A stretch of DNA of 64,000 bases from positions 7,278,718 to 7,342,717 of the forward strand of contig OZ017768.1 in assembly GCA_963969345.1 (NCBI GenBank). Direction: 5' to 3'. Every line of letters starts with the position of its first letter. Position 1 is the stretch's first letter. Both the position numbers and the translations under genes were made by a program. The stretch comes from Turbatrix aceti. Taxonomy: Eukaryota; Nematoda; Chromadorea; Rhabditida; Panagrolaimidae. Shown here in pieces: positions 22,188-33,800 of the stretch. The notes under the pieces were generated by a model that searched no databases, was not told the origin of the DNA, and worked only from the letters and a program-made list of their open reading frames with translations.

Positions 22188-24503
22188 TTACTTATACACC
22201 GGGTACTCTTCCTCTTCGCCCGGTTGCTTGGGCGGCGGCGGTGGTGGTGGATCTGGGCCCCGCACAGATTTTGACCCTCCGGAAGGTGATTTCCACGTCT
22301 CCAGACTGTATGAAGGGAATTCGGGTACAAATGCTTCCTCGACCACAGATCGGTCGTCGATGGTAGAAGTCGTGGGGGGCTCAGGCTTTTCTTCGATGGT
22401 TTTCACTTCGTCGGTTGTTTCGTGCTTTGATTTAGTAGTCTCCGTCTTTTCCTCGTCTTCGTCGTACGTTTTCGTCCGAGTGTTACCCGCACCGCGATTC
22501 TTCTTTCGGCCTCCCTTTGGTCTAGGTTTTCCGTTGTTTCCGGATTTTTCCTTTTTTCCGGAATCGCCGGGAATCTGCTTCATTCGACGACGATTCCTCG
22601 ACACTGCGGGACGCCTCGCAACGTGCACCTCTTCGAACTTGGTCGATTGATCGAGCTGAAACCAATTAGCGACGTCACTGATAACAATCGACCGGGGTAA
22701 TAAAAAAATCGAGAGGGCCAAGACAAACTACAATGCGGTCATAAAAAAAACTCACTATATCGTCGTTTGTGGATCGTTTACGTCCGGAGTTGTTGGAGCT
22801 GTTGGAGCTGCTCTTCGTTCCCTGCAACAATGCACAATGCAATTTTTATGGAATTTTGAAGATGAACAAAATAAAAATTGTGTTTTCGGTACTCAAAATG
22901 GGTCTTGAAGGGAAAATAAAAAAAATAAAGTGAAACAGTATAAAAATCGGTCTCAAAGGGAAAATACAAAAAAATAAAAATTTTTACAGTATGAAAATGG
23001 GTTCTAAAGGGAATATTAAAACATAAAAGTTTTACAGTATCAAATAGGTCTCGAAGAGAAGATTAAGAAAAATAAAGATTTACGATACTAAAATGGGTCT
23101 TATAAAGAAAATTTAAAAAAAAAGTTCTACAGTATAAAAAACGGTCTCGAAGAGAAAATACGGAAAAATAAAAAAATTACGGTACTAAAATGGGTCTTGA
23201 AAAGAAAAAAACGCTTACTCCGTCTTCTTCGGGTTCCTCGATGGCAGTTACCATCTTGAAGGTTCTGCGACGGTTTCGGGCAACTGCAGGTCGAACTGCA
23301 GCCTGAACATCTTCGAATTTCGTTGATTGCTGAAAAATTGGTTGGTCATTCAAGTTTGACAAAAAAAAGTGGCGTAAGAAAGCAAAAACCACAAGATTAG
23401 CGCTTAATCGCAAAAAACAAGCTCTTTCATGCATTTTGCAGGAAATCAAAGCCTAAATGCGATGGCTACAACAGCTTAATAACACATGAGTCTGGATATA
23501 ATTAGAAAATAATGAATGACAACCCCCGCAGGCACTGCAGTGCACCGGCCCGTATCCAGGCACCATGAACCGGAATGGACACCAGAGAATCGCTAAAGAT
23601 CATTTCGCCTGTTTGTTTATGGTTGCATTGCGATGTTAGAGTAATCAAAATAATTTTTGTATTACTTTGGACGTAAATTTATTGACAGAAGAAAAATAAT
23701 ATGAATTGAAAAAAAACCCAAATTTAGCCTATATTTAGATGGGTTTCCAGACCGACCTTGGGCCAACTATTCGGCCCATTTAGGGTCAAAAAATCACGTC
23801 ACGGGCATTTTGTACTCAAAATAGCCTGTCTTCCATTATTTTGAACCCATGTGGTCGGAAATGTTTCTAAAAGGGATTTTCTGGGCGGTCGGTGACCTTG
23901 CTAAACCTATTTTAAGCCTCTGTCTGACGAATTCTCTGAGGTATAAAAGAAAGACTGAAATAGGCCAAAAGTGAATGAAATACGGTTGAAATCACGAAAA
24001 ACGTGGAGTAATAGAAAAAACCGTATAAAAGTAAGATCGTACATAAATTGATGTTACTTTTTTTCACGTCGTAAAAACGCTGAACGTGATTTATTTTGAC
24101 AATATGTAATAAAAAATTTATTGTAAATCATTTTAACTTTAGTTTTAGTTTTTTTTGTTTGACTTTGTATGTAAGTCCAAAATTTCGTTATTATTTCGTA
24201 TAAAAAACATACAAAAGTAAACGTATGATTTTTTTTCGCATCAAAAAATCGTTGGACAAAGTTTACGATAAATTTTCTTCTATCAAACATATTTTTTACA
24301 TTTTTTCGATGTGATAGAAAAACATTAATCGTTTCAAATCATTACATTTTTAGGTTGGGCCATGTTTGCATTTTAGTTAAACTTACGTCCAAACAACTTT
24401 TGTTATTATTATTTCGTTTTCTGGCAGCAACACCTCGTTTTGCGGACTGTCTGACAGTCTTTTCGTCGGCTTGTGTTTTATCGTCGTCGTCTTTGAATGC
24501 CAT
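22188..24503 (-). CDS. Uncharacterised basic/acidic protein with repeated RPAV.RNRRR module
   Basis: Not recognised. Four exons, all joined in phase 0: 24387-24503, 23219-23329, 22756-22821, 22188-22655; 253 codons. Exon 2 carries QSTKFEDVQAAVRPAVARNR and exon 4 starts with a clear second copy (DQSTKFEEVHVARRPAVSRN), so the module is duplicated at exon level. Exon 1 has a weaker relative (VRQSAKRGVAARKRNNN). Between them is an SSSNSSNNSGRKR linker. The tail is Lys/Glu/Thr-rich, then PPPPPPPKQPGEEEEY at the C-terminus. No signal peptide or membrane segment is seen; the clustered Arg and Lys suggest a nuclear or nucleic-acid-binding role, which is inference only. The start lies 251 bp downstream of the stop of another minus-strand gene, a spacing compatible with a nematode operon. 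Confidence 0.68.
22887..23214. repeat. Intronic minisatellite, about 48 bp x 7
   Basis: Diverged tandem copies start at 22887, 22935, 22986, 23034, 23082, 23129 and 23179 (spacing 47-51 bp). Each has the form AC(A/G)GTAT.AAAATGGGTCT followed by an A-rich stretch. It fills most of intron 2 of the RPAV-repeat gene. Confidence 0.85.
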
Positions 24504-24753
24504 GTTTCAGGGGAAAGTCTTCGTGACAATCGTCGTGCTTCCAACGATGCCGTGTTTCTACGGAGTTGTCGTCGTGTCTGTCTCTCAGTGGCTGTTGTCC
24601 CACAAATGTCGTCGCTGACCACGCTTCCGCCCCTCCCTTACTTCCACGGCTACAAATTTGCATTTACTATCACTTCCGAGGTTTATTCAATCCACAAACA
24701 TTTTTTATCATAATATTTACAAACAAACAAACACGTTGGGTACTGGCTACTCG

Positions 24754-27700
24754 TTACTCGTTGCCGATGGTCACGGTGGTCCCTGGAAAAAAAAAGGACA
24801 TTGTTTTGACCGGAAATTTGATTATTTCATCACTGCGCGCGCGTCTGTACATACTTTTCGTGCCAGGGGTTTCAAATTTGATAAACACCCCCCCCACCCG
24901 GGTCTGTGGTGTTTCAAACACCCTAGTTATGAAAAATAATATTTATGAAAGAAAAAAACATACTCATACTGTCGTTGTCCTGGGTCTCGGCACGAGTCAT
25001 ACCGGCGACAGTCGGGTCGCGTACTTTGTTGGCAGTTGCTGCACGAACATTCTTCAGCATGTCACGGTCGTCGTCGGCACCGATGTACGGTACGGGAAGT
25101 GTGCCTTCATGTTTGGTGACAATGATATCTGCCATCGCGGCGCCGTTGTAAACCATTCGGTAAGAGTTCCACTGAAATTTGGTGGGTATTCTGAATTGAA
25201 CGAGTTTTTCAACTTTTTTGGAAATGTTTTGGATTTTTTTAATTGAAAAAAAATACTTCGTATATGTTTTTCAACTTCTAGAAAACGTTTTGGATTTTTT
25301 AGATTGCAAAAAAAACTGTGAACGTTGTTTCAACGTTCTAGAAAACTTTTTGGATTTTTTAAATTGCACGACAAAAAAATGGGGTTGAACGTGTTTTTCA
25401 ACTTTTCGAAAATGTTTTGGATTTTTTAGATTGCAAAAAAAACTTTAAAAGTGGTTTTCAACTTTCTAGAAAACGTTTTGAATTTTTTAGATTGCAGGAC
25501 AAACAAAAAATTGTGGATAGTAAACTTTGAACGTGTTTTGCTAAATTTCCAGGAAATTTAGCAAAACAAAATAAAATTGACTAGAATCTGTTTTTTCCTC
25601 CGGCAATTATGCAGCGTAATCGTCGTCGTAGTTCTGCAACAACCTCCCACTTTTATAATTTCATATGAATCTTACTATAAATAGTTAGAAACGGCAATTG
25701 ACCATTTGGTTTCACTTTTTTTTTACTTGAATTTGTTTTTTTAATTCCAAATTTTTTTAAATTTTTCTATTCCGCCTACCGTGTTGAACTCCTCAACAAG
25801 CTTGTCGTGTTTACGATTCTGCAAACTCCTCGCCCACGCCTCCTTCCAGTCCATGTGCTCGTAGCGCGGCAGCATCTGTTCTTCGTCGATGAGGAGCCAG
25901 TTCATTTCATCCGCGACGCCTCTGACCAGGGTGTCGTCCAACGTGTCCTGATCCGTGTCCGGAGGCAGATCTCGAAGGCAGTTTCGAACAACGCCTCCGT
26001 AGGCAGGGTCCTAAAAATACGTACAGAAATATTTTTAGGACCACAAATTGTTTTAGGGAAGTGGATTTTTGCAGTTTTGCAGGGTGTTTTTCTGCCAAGA
26101 AGACACGAGTGTAATTTGATTATTTATTACGATGGACGTGAATGGCGAAAGATTTGTGGAATGTCCACAAATACGAAATAACAAAAAATGAACCCCGCAT
26201 TTGATACAAAACAGTATGCGGCCTATTTTTTGTTGTTTGTTGTCTTTTGACAATTTTTTTGCAAAAAATAGCAGTGAAGAGTGTATTTCGGAATATTTTT
26301 TTGCATCGTAGTATGTACTATTTATTTTTTGTCTTACGAGACAGACGGCCTTGATTTTGTCTTGCAAGGACAAAGACGACACATTTTCATTGTCCAAAAC
26401 CGAGTACACTTTTTTTATTGTCAAAAACAGTGTCAAAAACCGATCTCGATCTGCAAAAAATTTTGCACATCTTTTGTGCAAAAAAAAAACAAATTTTAAA
26501 AAAATACGGTTAATTTTTTTAATGCTATCTGCTGTATAAAAATGTTAGTATTTGCATTAAAATAATATTTTTTTTATTTATAGAAGTACAAAATTTATAC
26601 CTTTCTTCAAAAAATTAAAAATAGCACGTTTTTGAACAAAAAATTTGTATCCAGAATATAAAGTACGAAATATTCCAATTTGAAGTACATTTTTTCGTGC
26701 CGCGACGCTTTCCGTAGTCTGCCTACAATTCATTCACCTAAGGGACCACCTCCGGGTGGTCGCCCCCATGTGACGCCTTTTTGCGCATTTTCTAAGTTTG
26801 TAGCGGCATATTTATTACAGAAATGTATTTTACGATACAATAAAAATTTATTACTTATGCCATGTGACTCGGTGATTTTAGTAACGGCATAAAGAATAGC
26901 GTATAATATTTTGAGATTTTTTGTTGGCACTTGTATTATTTTTGAAAAATGCACATGAGTGAAAAATTTTTTTAGATAAATATTATAGTTGTGTTTTTTT
27001 AATTAAAAAAAAACTCACATCATTTAATTTTGGTCGGTAAATTTTGGCATCGCCGCATTGGTCGATGTGAATTTTACCGTCGCCCTTTTTGAAAATGAGT
27101 TCAATGTTCTCCAGGCCTTTCTTTGCGTGTTTTCGTTTCTGATTCGTCGCTTCCTTGATTTTGGGGTCGACGACCTTGCGCTGGGCTTTTTTCTGCTTCT
27201 TGCGGCGATGCTCCTGGATCTCTCTTGTCAGCATCATGGCTTCTGTCTCATTCCCGAGCTCCTGTCCATACTTTTTTTTAAACCCTGAAAAAATGCGTTT
27301 CCCTAATTTTTTTACGAAAAAATTTTTTTTCAATTTTTTATTTGAAATTGTAATTTTCGTCCGGAAGTCTTAGAAAAATCCCAAAAAATTGGCATCGTCA
27401 GAAAAAAAGGGTTGCTGGTAGTTGGTCAAATTACTCATGTAATTGTTGCTCTTTACTACGTACATGTAAGTTTGTGGAGTAGTCTTTGAAGGCAACTTGG
27501 TTGCTGGTTAGCGCAATTAATTTTAACTTGCACGAGTACAATTGCAATTGCGCGGAGGGCTAATTTTAGGTTTTGTTTGTTGAACTTTTCAGAAAGTCCA
27601 GAACTCGTGACTAGGCCTGATTATACGGCCCATGGGCTTCTTTTTTCGAACTAAAGTGGGTAATGAGCGCTGGAACGCATAAAAGGACGATTTTTTTCTA

Positions 27701-28013
27701 AAAAGTTCGTTTAGTGCACGTTTTCGAAAATTTTCGGCTAAAACGTCCAAAATTTTGAAAAAAAGTGTTTTGTGTGATCATTCTTAGAAACTGAGGTAAA
27801 CCTATAAATCTCAGAATTCCAACTTATTTTTTTTCTTTTTTCTTTTTGGCATGTTTTGTTGGAGAAAAAAAAATTCTTCCAGACAAAGAAGTTCTTTAGT
27901 TTTTCTTCGAGTCCCGAGTCCAGCGATAATTTACCACAAATTTTCAATGTTTGACTGGCACGCGAGAGGGCGTTCGGGAGCCTAGCTCTTGTTGACGCCT
28001 GTTGTTTAACCAA
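24754..28013 (-). CDS. Uncharacterised lysine-rich protein
   Basis: Not recognised. Proposed exons: 27935-28013, 27019-27284, 25780-26010, 24970-25171, 24754-24782; 268 codons, phases consistent. Exons 2-4 are well supported by length, phase and codon character; the first and last exons are weaker. Visible features: an Arg/Lys-rich N-terminus (MVKQQASTRARLPNALSRAS); a highly basic helix-like stretch (REIQEHRRKKQKKAQRKV); a central acidic/aromatic region (NWLLIDEEQMLPRYEHMDW); and KHEGTLPVPYIGADDDRDML near the C-terminus. No signal peptide or membrane segment. Intron 25172-25779 contains a minisatellite of about 61 bp. The basic composition suggests a nuclear or nucleolar role, but this is inference. 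Confidence 0.6.
25198..25500. repeat. Intronic minisatellite, about 61 bp x 5
   Basis: Copies start near 25198, 25259, 25320, 25386 and 25447. Each reads roughly GTTTTTCAACTTTCTAGAAA, then GTTTTGGATTTTTTAGATTG. It lies within an intron of the lysine-rich gene. Confidence 0.8.
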
Positions 28014-29418
28014 ATTTAGTCGGATTCACTGTCTCGGGAGTAACCATGTGGAATAAATGAGTTCTCACGCAGCCAAAGGAAATATATATCCTTACAAACA
28101 CTGTTTTTTTTTCTTCACACGGAAGCATAGGGTGCCAATGATGTCATTCACGAATTTTGGCCTCTGCGAGCTGCAGCTTGATGCGATCTCTATCAGTGTT
28201 TTTGTTTTTACTGCGACTGACCACTAATTAAAAAAATTTGTCTTTGTTCGAAAAAGTTTTTTGAAAACTAAAATTGTACTAAAGGAGAAATTTTGTTATG
28301 TATTGACCGATTTTTGATCCAAAAAATGTTCTAAAAGTAAATATGATCCGGATTATTTCATCTGACGTTTTCTTGGATTCTGGGCGTGATGTTTTGCAAT
28401 TTTTGAACATTTCAGGTTCCGGACACCTACGCAGGCTATGCAGGCCAAATAAGCGACCGATTAACGGATTATCCAATCTAACGTTTTTTTGCATCTCAAA
28501 TGCCAGTAGACATTTAGTTTATATTGTATTCGGTTTAAACAAAAAGTTAAAATTGGACTTTTGGTAGCAAAAAATCAAATTTTGTTATTTGTTTTAAATA
28601 TAATGAAAGTTTTTTTCTGAAAAAATAAACAAAAGTACGGGTTCTACGGTACTTTTCAGTTCAAAACTATTTTTGAATTGAAAAAATGGACCCAACATTT
28701 TTTTTTAAATGTTAGCCCGACCCAAAAAGAACCGCCCAATTTTAACACCTGGTTTACACACAACTTTTATTTTCTCAAACGTCTAATCTAATCTGATGCC
28801 CTTTTTCATGTATCAGATTCTTTTGTCTAAAGTGTGCGTTCGAAATATCAAAAAGTCAAACACTACTTCAGGTCTAATCTGGGTGATGATAAAAAAGAAA
28901 GATTACCTTGCGGGGGCTCACCTGAAGTCTTCAAACATCAGGTGTGCCGATTTTTTTGCGCGTGAAAATCTGAGTTTAATTTTTTTTGTCTCAATTTAGA
29001 TTTTTTGCACCAAAACCCCACTTACAACCCATGATGTCGGTGTGTGTGGACGAGTGAAAAGAGTCGTATCCAGGTGGGCAGAAGAATCAAAACACTGCGA
29101 CAACTTTTTTTCATACCGTCGCGCAAAGGATTTCTTTTTTTGTCAATTTGCATTTTACTATAATACTTTTTTTCATACAAATTCCGGAATTCTCGAGGGT
29201 GTTTTGATTCCACCAACCAACCAATTCGGCCCTGGCACGCATGATGAGTCGCCTCTGACGTCGATTGCGCCCCCTGCGGCCCCCTCAATTGCCACGTAGC
29301 CGGCGTTGATTGCCTTCGTTGCCTCCGTCGCCCAGCGGGGGCACGATCAGACGAAAGGGCAGACGGGACGGGACGGGCCGTTGTATTTGTCGTTGCCGCG
29401 CCTTCTTTGCGTGCCTTC
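28014..29418. other. Intergenic region upstream of pdf-2
   Basis: AT-rich to 29180, then GC-richer DNA leading into the pdf-2 core promoter. No coding exon could be supported on either strand. Confidence 0.5.
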
Positions 29419-29426
29419 TATAAATA
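29419..29426 (+). promoter_or_regulatory. TATA box of pdf-2
   Basis: TATAAATA, 101 bp upstream of the pdf-2 start codon, at the junction of a GC-rich block. A (CA)n tract follows at 29490-29508. Confidence 0.6.
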
Positions 29427-29519
29427 TATCGGCGCTTCCTGAAAAAGTCGCATTTTTCAGCTTGGAGCACGCTTAGCACGCGTCCAATCACACACACACA
29501 CACACACAAACTCCCCAGC

Positions 29520-29831
29520 ATGCAGTCGTCGTCGTCATCATCGTCGTTGATCCTTGTCGGTGCCCTCGTGGCCGTCGCCGTCACCCTCGCAGCCGCCGCC
29601 CCCGCTCCCGGCGAAGACATTGCAGCGGCCCGGGTCGCGGCTCTTCGATCCAGTCTCCTGAGGCAGTTTGTCGGTCGCTATCCGCCCATGATCCGTCGGT
29701 TCGACGCCAGCTTCCCGACCCTCTACGACGAAGAGTACTACCCCAAGGTCAAGCGCAACAACGCCGAACTCGTCAACCACATCATCAAGAACTTCGGCGC
29801 CATTGACCGACTCGGTGACGTTGGAAAGTAA
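29520..29831 (+). CDS. pdf-2: PDF-2-type neuropeptide precursor
   Basis: 103-codon single-exon precursor. It has an N-terminal signal peptide (poly-Ser, then LILVGALVAVAVTLAAAAPA), a spacer propeptide (about 30-77), a KR dibasic site at about 78-79, and one mature peptide at the C-terminus. The mature peptide begins NNAELVNHIIKNFG and ends DRLGDV, followed by Gly-Lys and the stop; Gly is the amide donor after removal of Lys. It differs from nematode PDF-2 (the pigment-dispersing-factor family) by conservative changes only. PDF peptides signal through a secretin-type GPCR and modulate locomotion and arousal states in nematodes. The start is chosen because it gives the signal peptide and lies 101 bp from a TATA box. 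Confidence 0.95.
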   Translation: MQSSSSSSSLILVGALVAVAVTLAAAAPAPGEDIAAARVAALRSSLLRQFVGRYPPMIRRFDASFPTLYDEEYYPKVKRNNAELVNHIIKNFGAIDRLGDVGK

Positions 29832-30816
29832 ACTACCGTACACCCAAAATCCATGTCTGCTGGTTTACATCCACCTGGAAAAGTTCAATGAGGAGGTCTT
29901 GCCACGAAAGTTTTCTCTTCATGGACCCCCCAGTTACTGTCCATCAATCTGGTCCACATCGCCACCGCTAGCTACCTACACCTACACCTGTTGACTCTCT
30001 GTTTCTCCTCGGTCAATCATCAATCACGTCGCGCCCCGCAGAAGATCCCTCCTTCTCGTAAATATTTTTAACTTTTTTTTTTTAAATTTACCATCAGAAC
30101 CACCATCATCGCTCGCAGCTCATCCAGAGCATCATCGTCGATCTCCATCCGATTCGGCCTTCGTTCGTGTTTTTGGAGTTTGTAAAACACCCCTTCTCTT
30201 CGCCCCATGTTTATTACATTCTCTCTTCTCTCTTTTTTTTATAACCTTTTGTGCTCTTTCATCTTTGCTAGAGGCAGTCAAAGATAAAGATTCACTTTTA
30301 TTTACCTTACCATGGCATGGATAGACCCGAATTTATACACATACCGTGCACAGAGAAAAAAAAACAGAGATCGTAAATAAATTGTACAAAAATACGGTAC
30401 CGCGAATCAATAAATATACGGAACTTGGATTTTAGCTTGGCGAAACGTCCTCAACAATTTTCGTGGTGAGACACACTTGCACGCGTTTTTGGCGGAAAAT
30501 TTGAATTCAAAAATATTTTTCTCGGTATTTTGGTTGTAAAAAGTAGGATTTTGATGATTTTTTGATCTCAAAAATATATAAAAAGTTTTTTACTCTCGAA
30601 TTATCGTTTCTTTTGTTTTTTATGTAAAAAAATGATATCCAAGTTCCGTAATGAGAAAAAAAAATCAAAAAAGTAATATGTAATGAGAGGAAACCAGTTG
30701 TGCGTATGTAAATGGAAATGGATGAGGAAAGGGATAAGAGATATGTCGATGATGATGAAGAAGAAAATGAACAAGTCAGGCATAAATGCGAATTAGTTAG
30801 GAGAAAACGATGATGA
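29832..30816. other. 3' intergenic region between pdf-2 and the TRK gene
   Basis: Convergent 3' ends. A pdf-2 UTR with AATAAA-type signals near 30375 and 30408 is plausible. No exon recognised. Confidence 0.5.
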
Positions 30817-33800
30817 CTACTGAATAATCTGAAGTCTCTGTAGCATTTCGGCAGCTGTAATTCTCTCCTCCGGTACCGTACGCCAGCACTGAGCAATGAG
30901 ATTTCGTATGGGTTCGGGAAAGGATGAGGGTAGTTCGGGTCTCATGCCACTGACGACGGCGGTGAGGACCTCGTTGTTGGAGAGGTCGCCGTAGGGAATG
31001 GCGCCGTACGAGAAGATCTCGAAGAGTGTCATGCCAAACGACCACATATCGCTGTATGGCGTAAATCTGCCGGAAGCCAGGCACTCGGGAGGCAGCCATC
31101 GAACTGGGAGCACGGTTTTTCCATTCTGCATTTTGTAGTACTCAGATTCGGAGTACAGCCTTCTAGACATGCCAAAATCGCTGATTTTGACCGTAACGGG
31201 TTTTCTGAATGCAGCGTTGCAGATTTTGATGTCTGATTCTCCGTCGACTAGACAGTTTCTCGCTGCGAGATCCCGATGAACAATTTGCTGGGATGTCAGG
31301 TAGCAGAGCCCGGCTGCCACCTGTCCCGCGATGTTGACCAATTCTGAGGATATCACAGCTGGCGGGAACTGACTGTAGTTGTCGCAGCGAGGCGCCCGAT
31401 CCCGTACGTATGTTTTGAGGTCCCCGAGCGACATCATCTCCATGACCAACGCCACCTGGGTGTCCCAGCGCGAAAGTCCAAAGAGTTTGACGACATTTGG
31501 GTGATCGAGTTTTGCGAGTAGTGCTGCTTCTTTGTCGAGCTCGGTGTCCAGCTGAACGTTGTAGAGCATCTTCATCGCCACCGGCTTTTCCTGGCTCCCA
31601 TCCTTCCATACAGCCCGGTAAACCTCGCCGAAGGCACCCTAGAAATTTTTTTTTAATATTAAAAAAAAATATTTTTTGTATATTAGCGTTTTATATTAGT
31701 TTGGATTCCCTGCTGTTACATGAGCGCCGTAGGCTGCACCCGCGGCGGGAAGAAGACTGACTTAATTAAAGCCCTCTTACAAGTCACGAGACATACTCGC
31801 TCCGTGCCCCGTGTTGCTCTGGTCGCTAACAGGCCAGCAGCGAGTTAATTTAGACCTTACGATTAGATATAAATTGTGTCGACGGCGGAAAAAAAACTTG
31901 TAATAATTTGCAGTGCCAAAGGCCTAAGACTGAAGCTGTTACATATACAAATGAGGAAAAAATACAATAAATATGTATGTACAAAGCACAACTTTTTAGG
32001 GGCCAAAAAAAAAATTCTAAATACGAACTCTGATGTGTGCTCTTTTTAAGTAAAAAATGAACCTTCTGTGTTGGGCTATCGAAGTACACGTGAAAGAGGA
32101 GGTGGCATATATCCACTTCCGCATCGCCGTCAAAAGTGGCGCTAGCGTCAAAGTACCATAAATGATGTCTGTACAGTGTACACATCTTTGGCCACCCAAC
32201 CAACCTATTTAACGTTTGATCAACAGAAATCACCGGCACAAAAGTTTAAAAACTCCTGCTGAGGTGGTGTCCAGCAAAGGTTCCTGGAGCACACAATAAT
32301 TATCAAACGTGACGCCAACACACAAAAAAATTGCGTGCATTTTAAAAAAATTTTGACGCTGTGTTCTGTCTTTTCATGCAAAAAATGGAATTCTAGCATG
32401 ACTTTTTTTTTTGTTTTACGAAAAAATGCGGGGAATAATGATATCAGAAATTTTGATGAACTCGATGTGCAGGCGGAAGAGGAAGGAAGTGCAGCGGTGA
32501 AAAAAGATGCGCGTATGACACAAAATTAACGTTTAAAAAATGGATTCTGGTATCCTAATTTGTGCTGCTGAAAAAAATTTAATAACTGGAAATCTATTAA
32601 AATTGAGTGAAATTCAGAGAAAAATTACGTAAAAACCATTTTGGCAAAGTGTCCTTAAAACTATTTCGCCCCCGCGCGCTTTTTTAAATTCAAAAAAAAA
32701 ACGAATCAAAGATTTTCTTACCTTTCCAAGTTTCCCTTTAACCTCGAGGGAAGTCTTGTCGATGAGTGGAACGTGCTGTACAATGTAGTTGAGCGATGGA
32801 GAAGTCGAGTAATCCTCGAGACGGATGCTGGTTTCTTCGGTGCGATCCGTGTTTCTCGAAGTTCGCCTTCTTTTGAGTTCCCATCCTTTTTTGAGGAGCT
32901 TGTGCTTGATGTAGTTCGGAAGAGTGACAAACACCAGGACAAACAGCACCACGAGCAGCAAAACCACAGCCAGCACTGCGAATTTCGATTCTGACGATCC
33001 CGACTTTGGAAAAGGATGCTCGGGTTCCTAAAAAGTCGAACGTGAGATTCGGAAACTTTTATTTAGGGTTTTTGTTGTTCTTTTCACCCCTCCTTAATTG
33101 CATATTAATGCGTTTACTGCGTGCTGTCTGTTTAAAAGTCAGCTAGTTGGCCCAAGAGTCAGCCAAGTTAACTGGCAGCAAGCAAACCCCTCACAAAATG
33201 TGCCACCAAGCGAGGTGTCATGACACGTTCGTTCTGGTGCCACTTTTCTTTTCTCCTTCATCTCTTCAGTCCGTTGATCATTGGTCACAAAAACGCATGC
33301 ATGCCGTCGTTATTTTTTTTCCATTTTTTTTTCTTCTGCATGGCGCAAACAACTTTATAGATACTATTTACGACGGTGGAAAAAAATGGCACGTGCGCGG
33401 GCGATGCACCGGCAAAGCAAACCCCGACCGACCGACCGGCAATCCGGCAAATATTACAAATGTCATTACATACAATAATCGGCCTAAGACCATCCTACGC
33501 CGTACGTACGGGCGCGCGTTGAAAAAGCCACCGTATAAATGGCAGGTATTAAACTGGTCATTGGAAGCCTACGGGCACAAGGCAATGAAAAGACACCCCA
33601 TTATTGCCCCCATTAGGGCCCCTTAGTCAAGTTGTCTTTCATCTGATTAACTCCGACTCAAAAGCCAAAGATTAGCACCTAAAAAGAAAACTAAGACTAA
33701 AAAAACCGACCGTAATCACGGCCACAAACTATTGTATAATAGAATATGCAAAAGTACAAAGAAACACCCCCGCTTACCTTATCACCGGTATCAATGGTAT

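Noticed and set aside
22887..23214. Regular 48-bp repeats, considered as a CRISPR array
   Set aside because: Units are contiguous and diverged with no unique spacers, inside a eukaryotic intron; it is a minisatellite.
24387..24503. DDDDK string in the first exon, which resembles an epitope tag
   Set aside because: It is part of a GAC-rich natural first exon in native intron-exon context; there is no vector sequence around it.
33147..33626. 159-codon plus-strand frame
   Set aside because: It lies in a TRK intron on the opposite strand, with no recognisable domain and homopolymer-driven composition.
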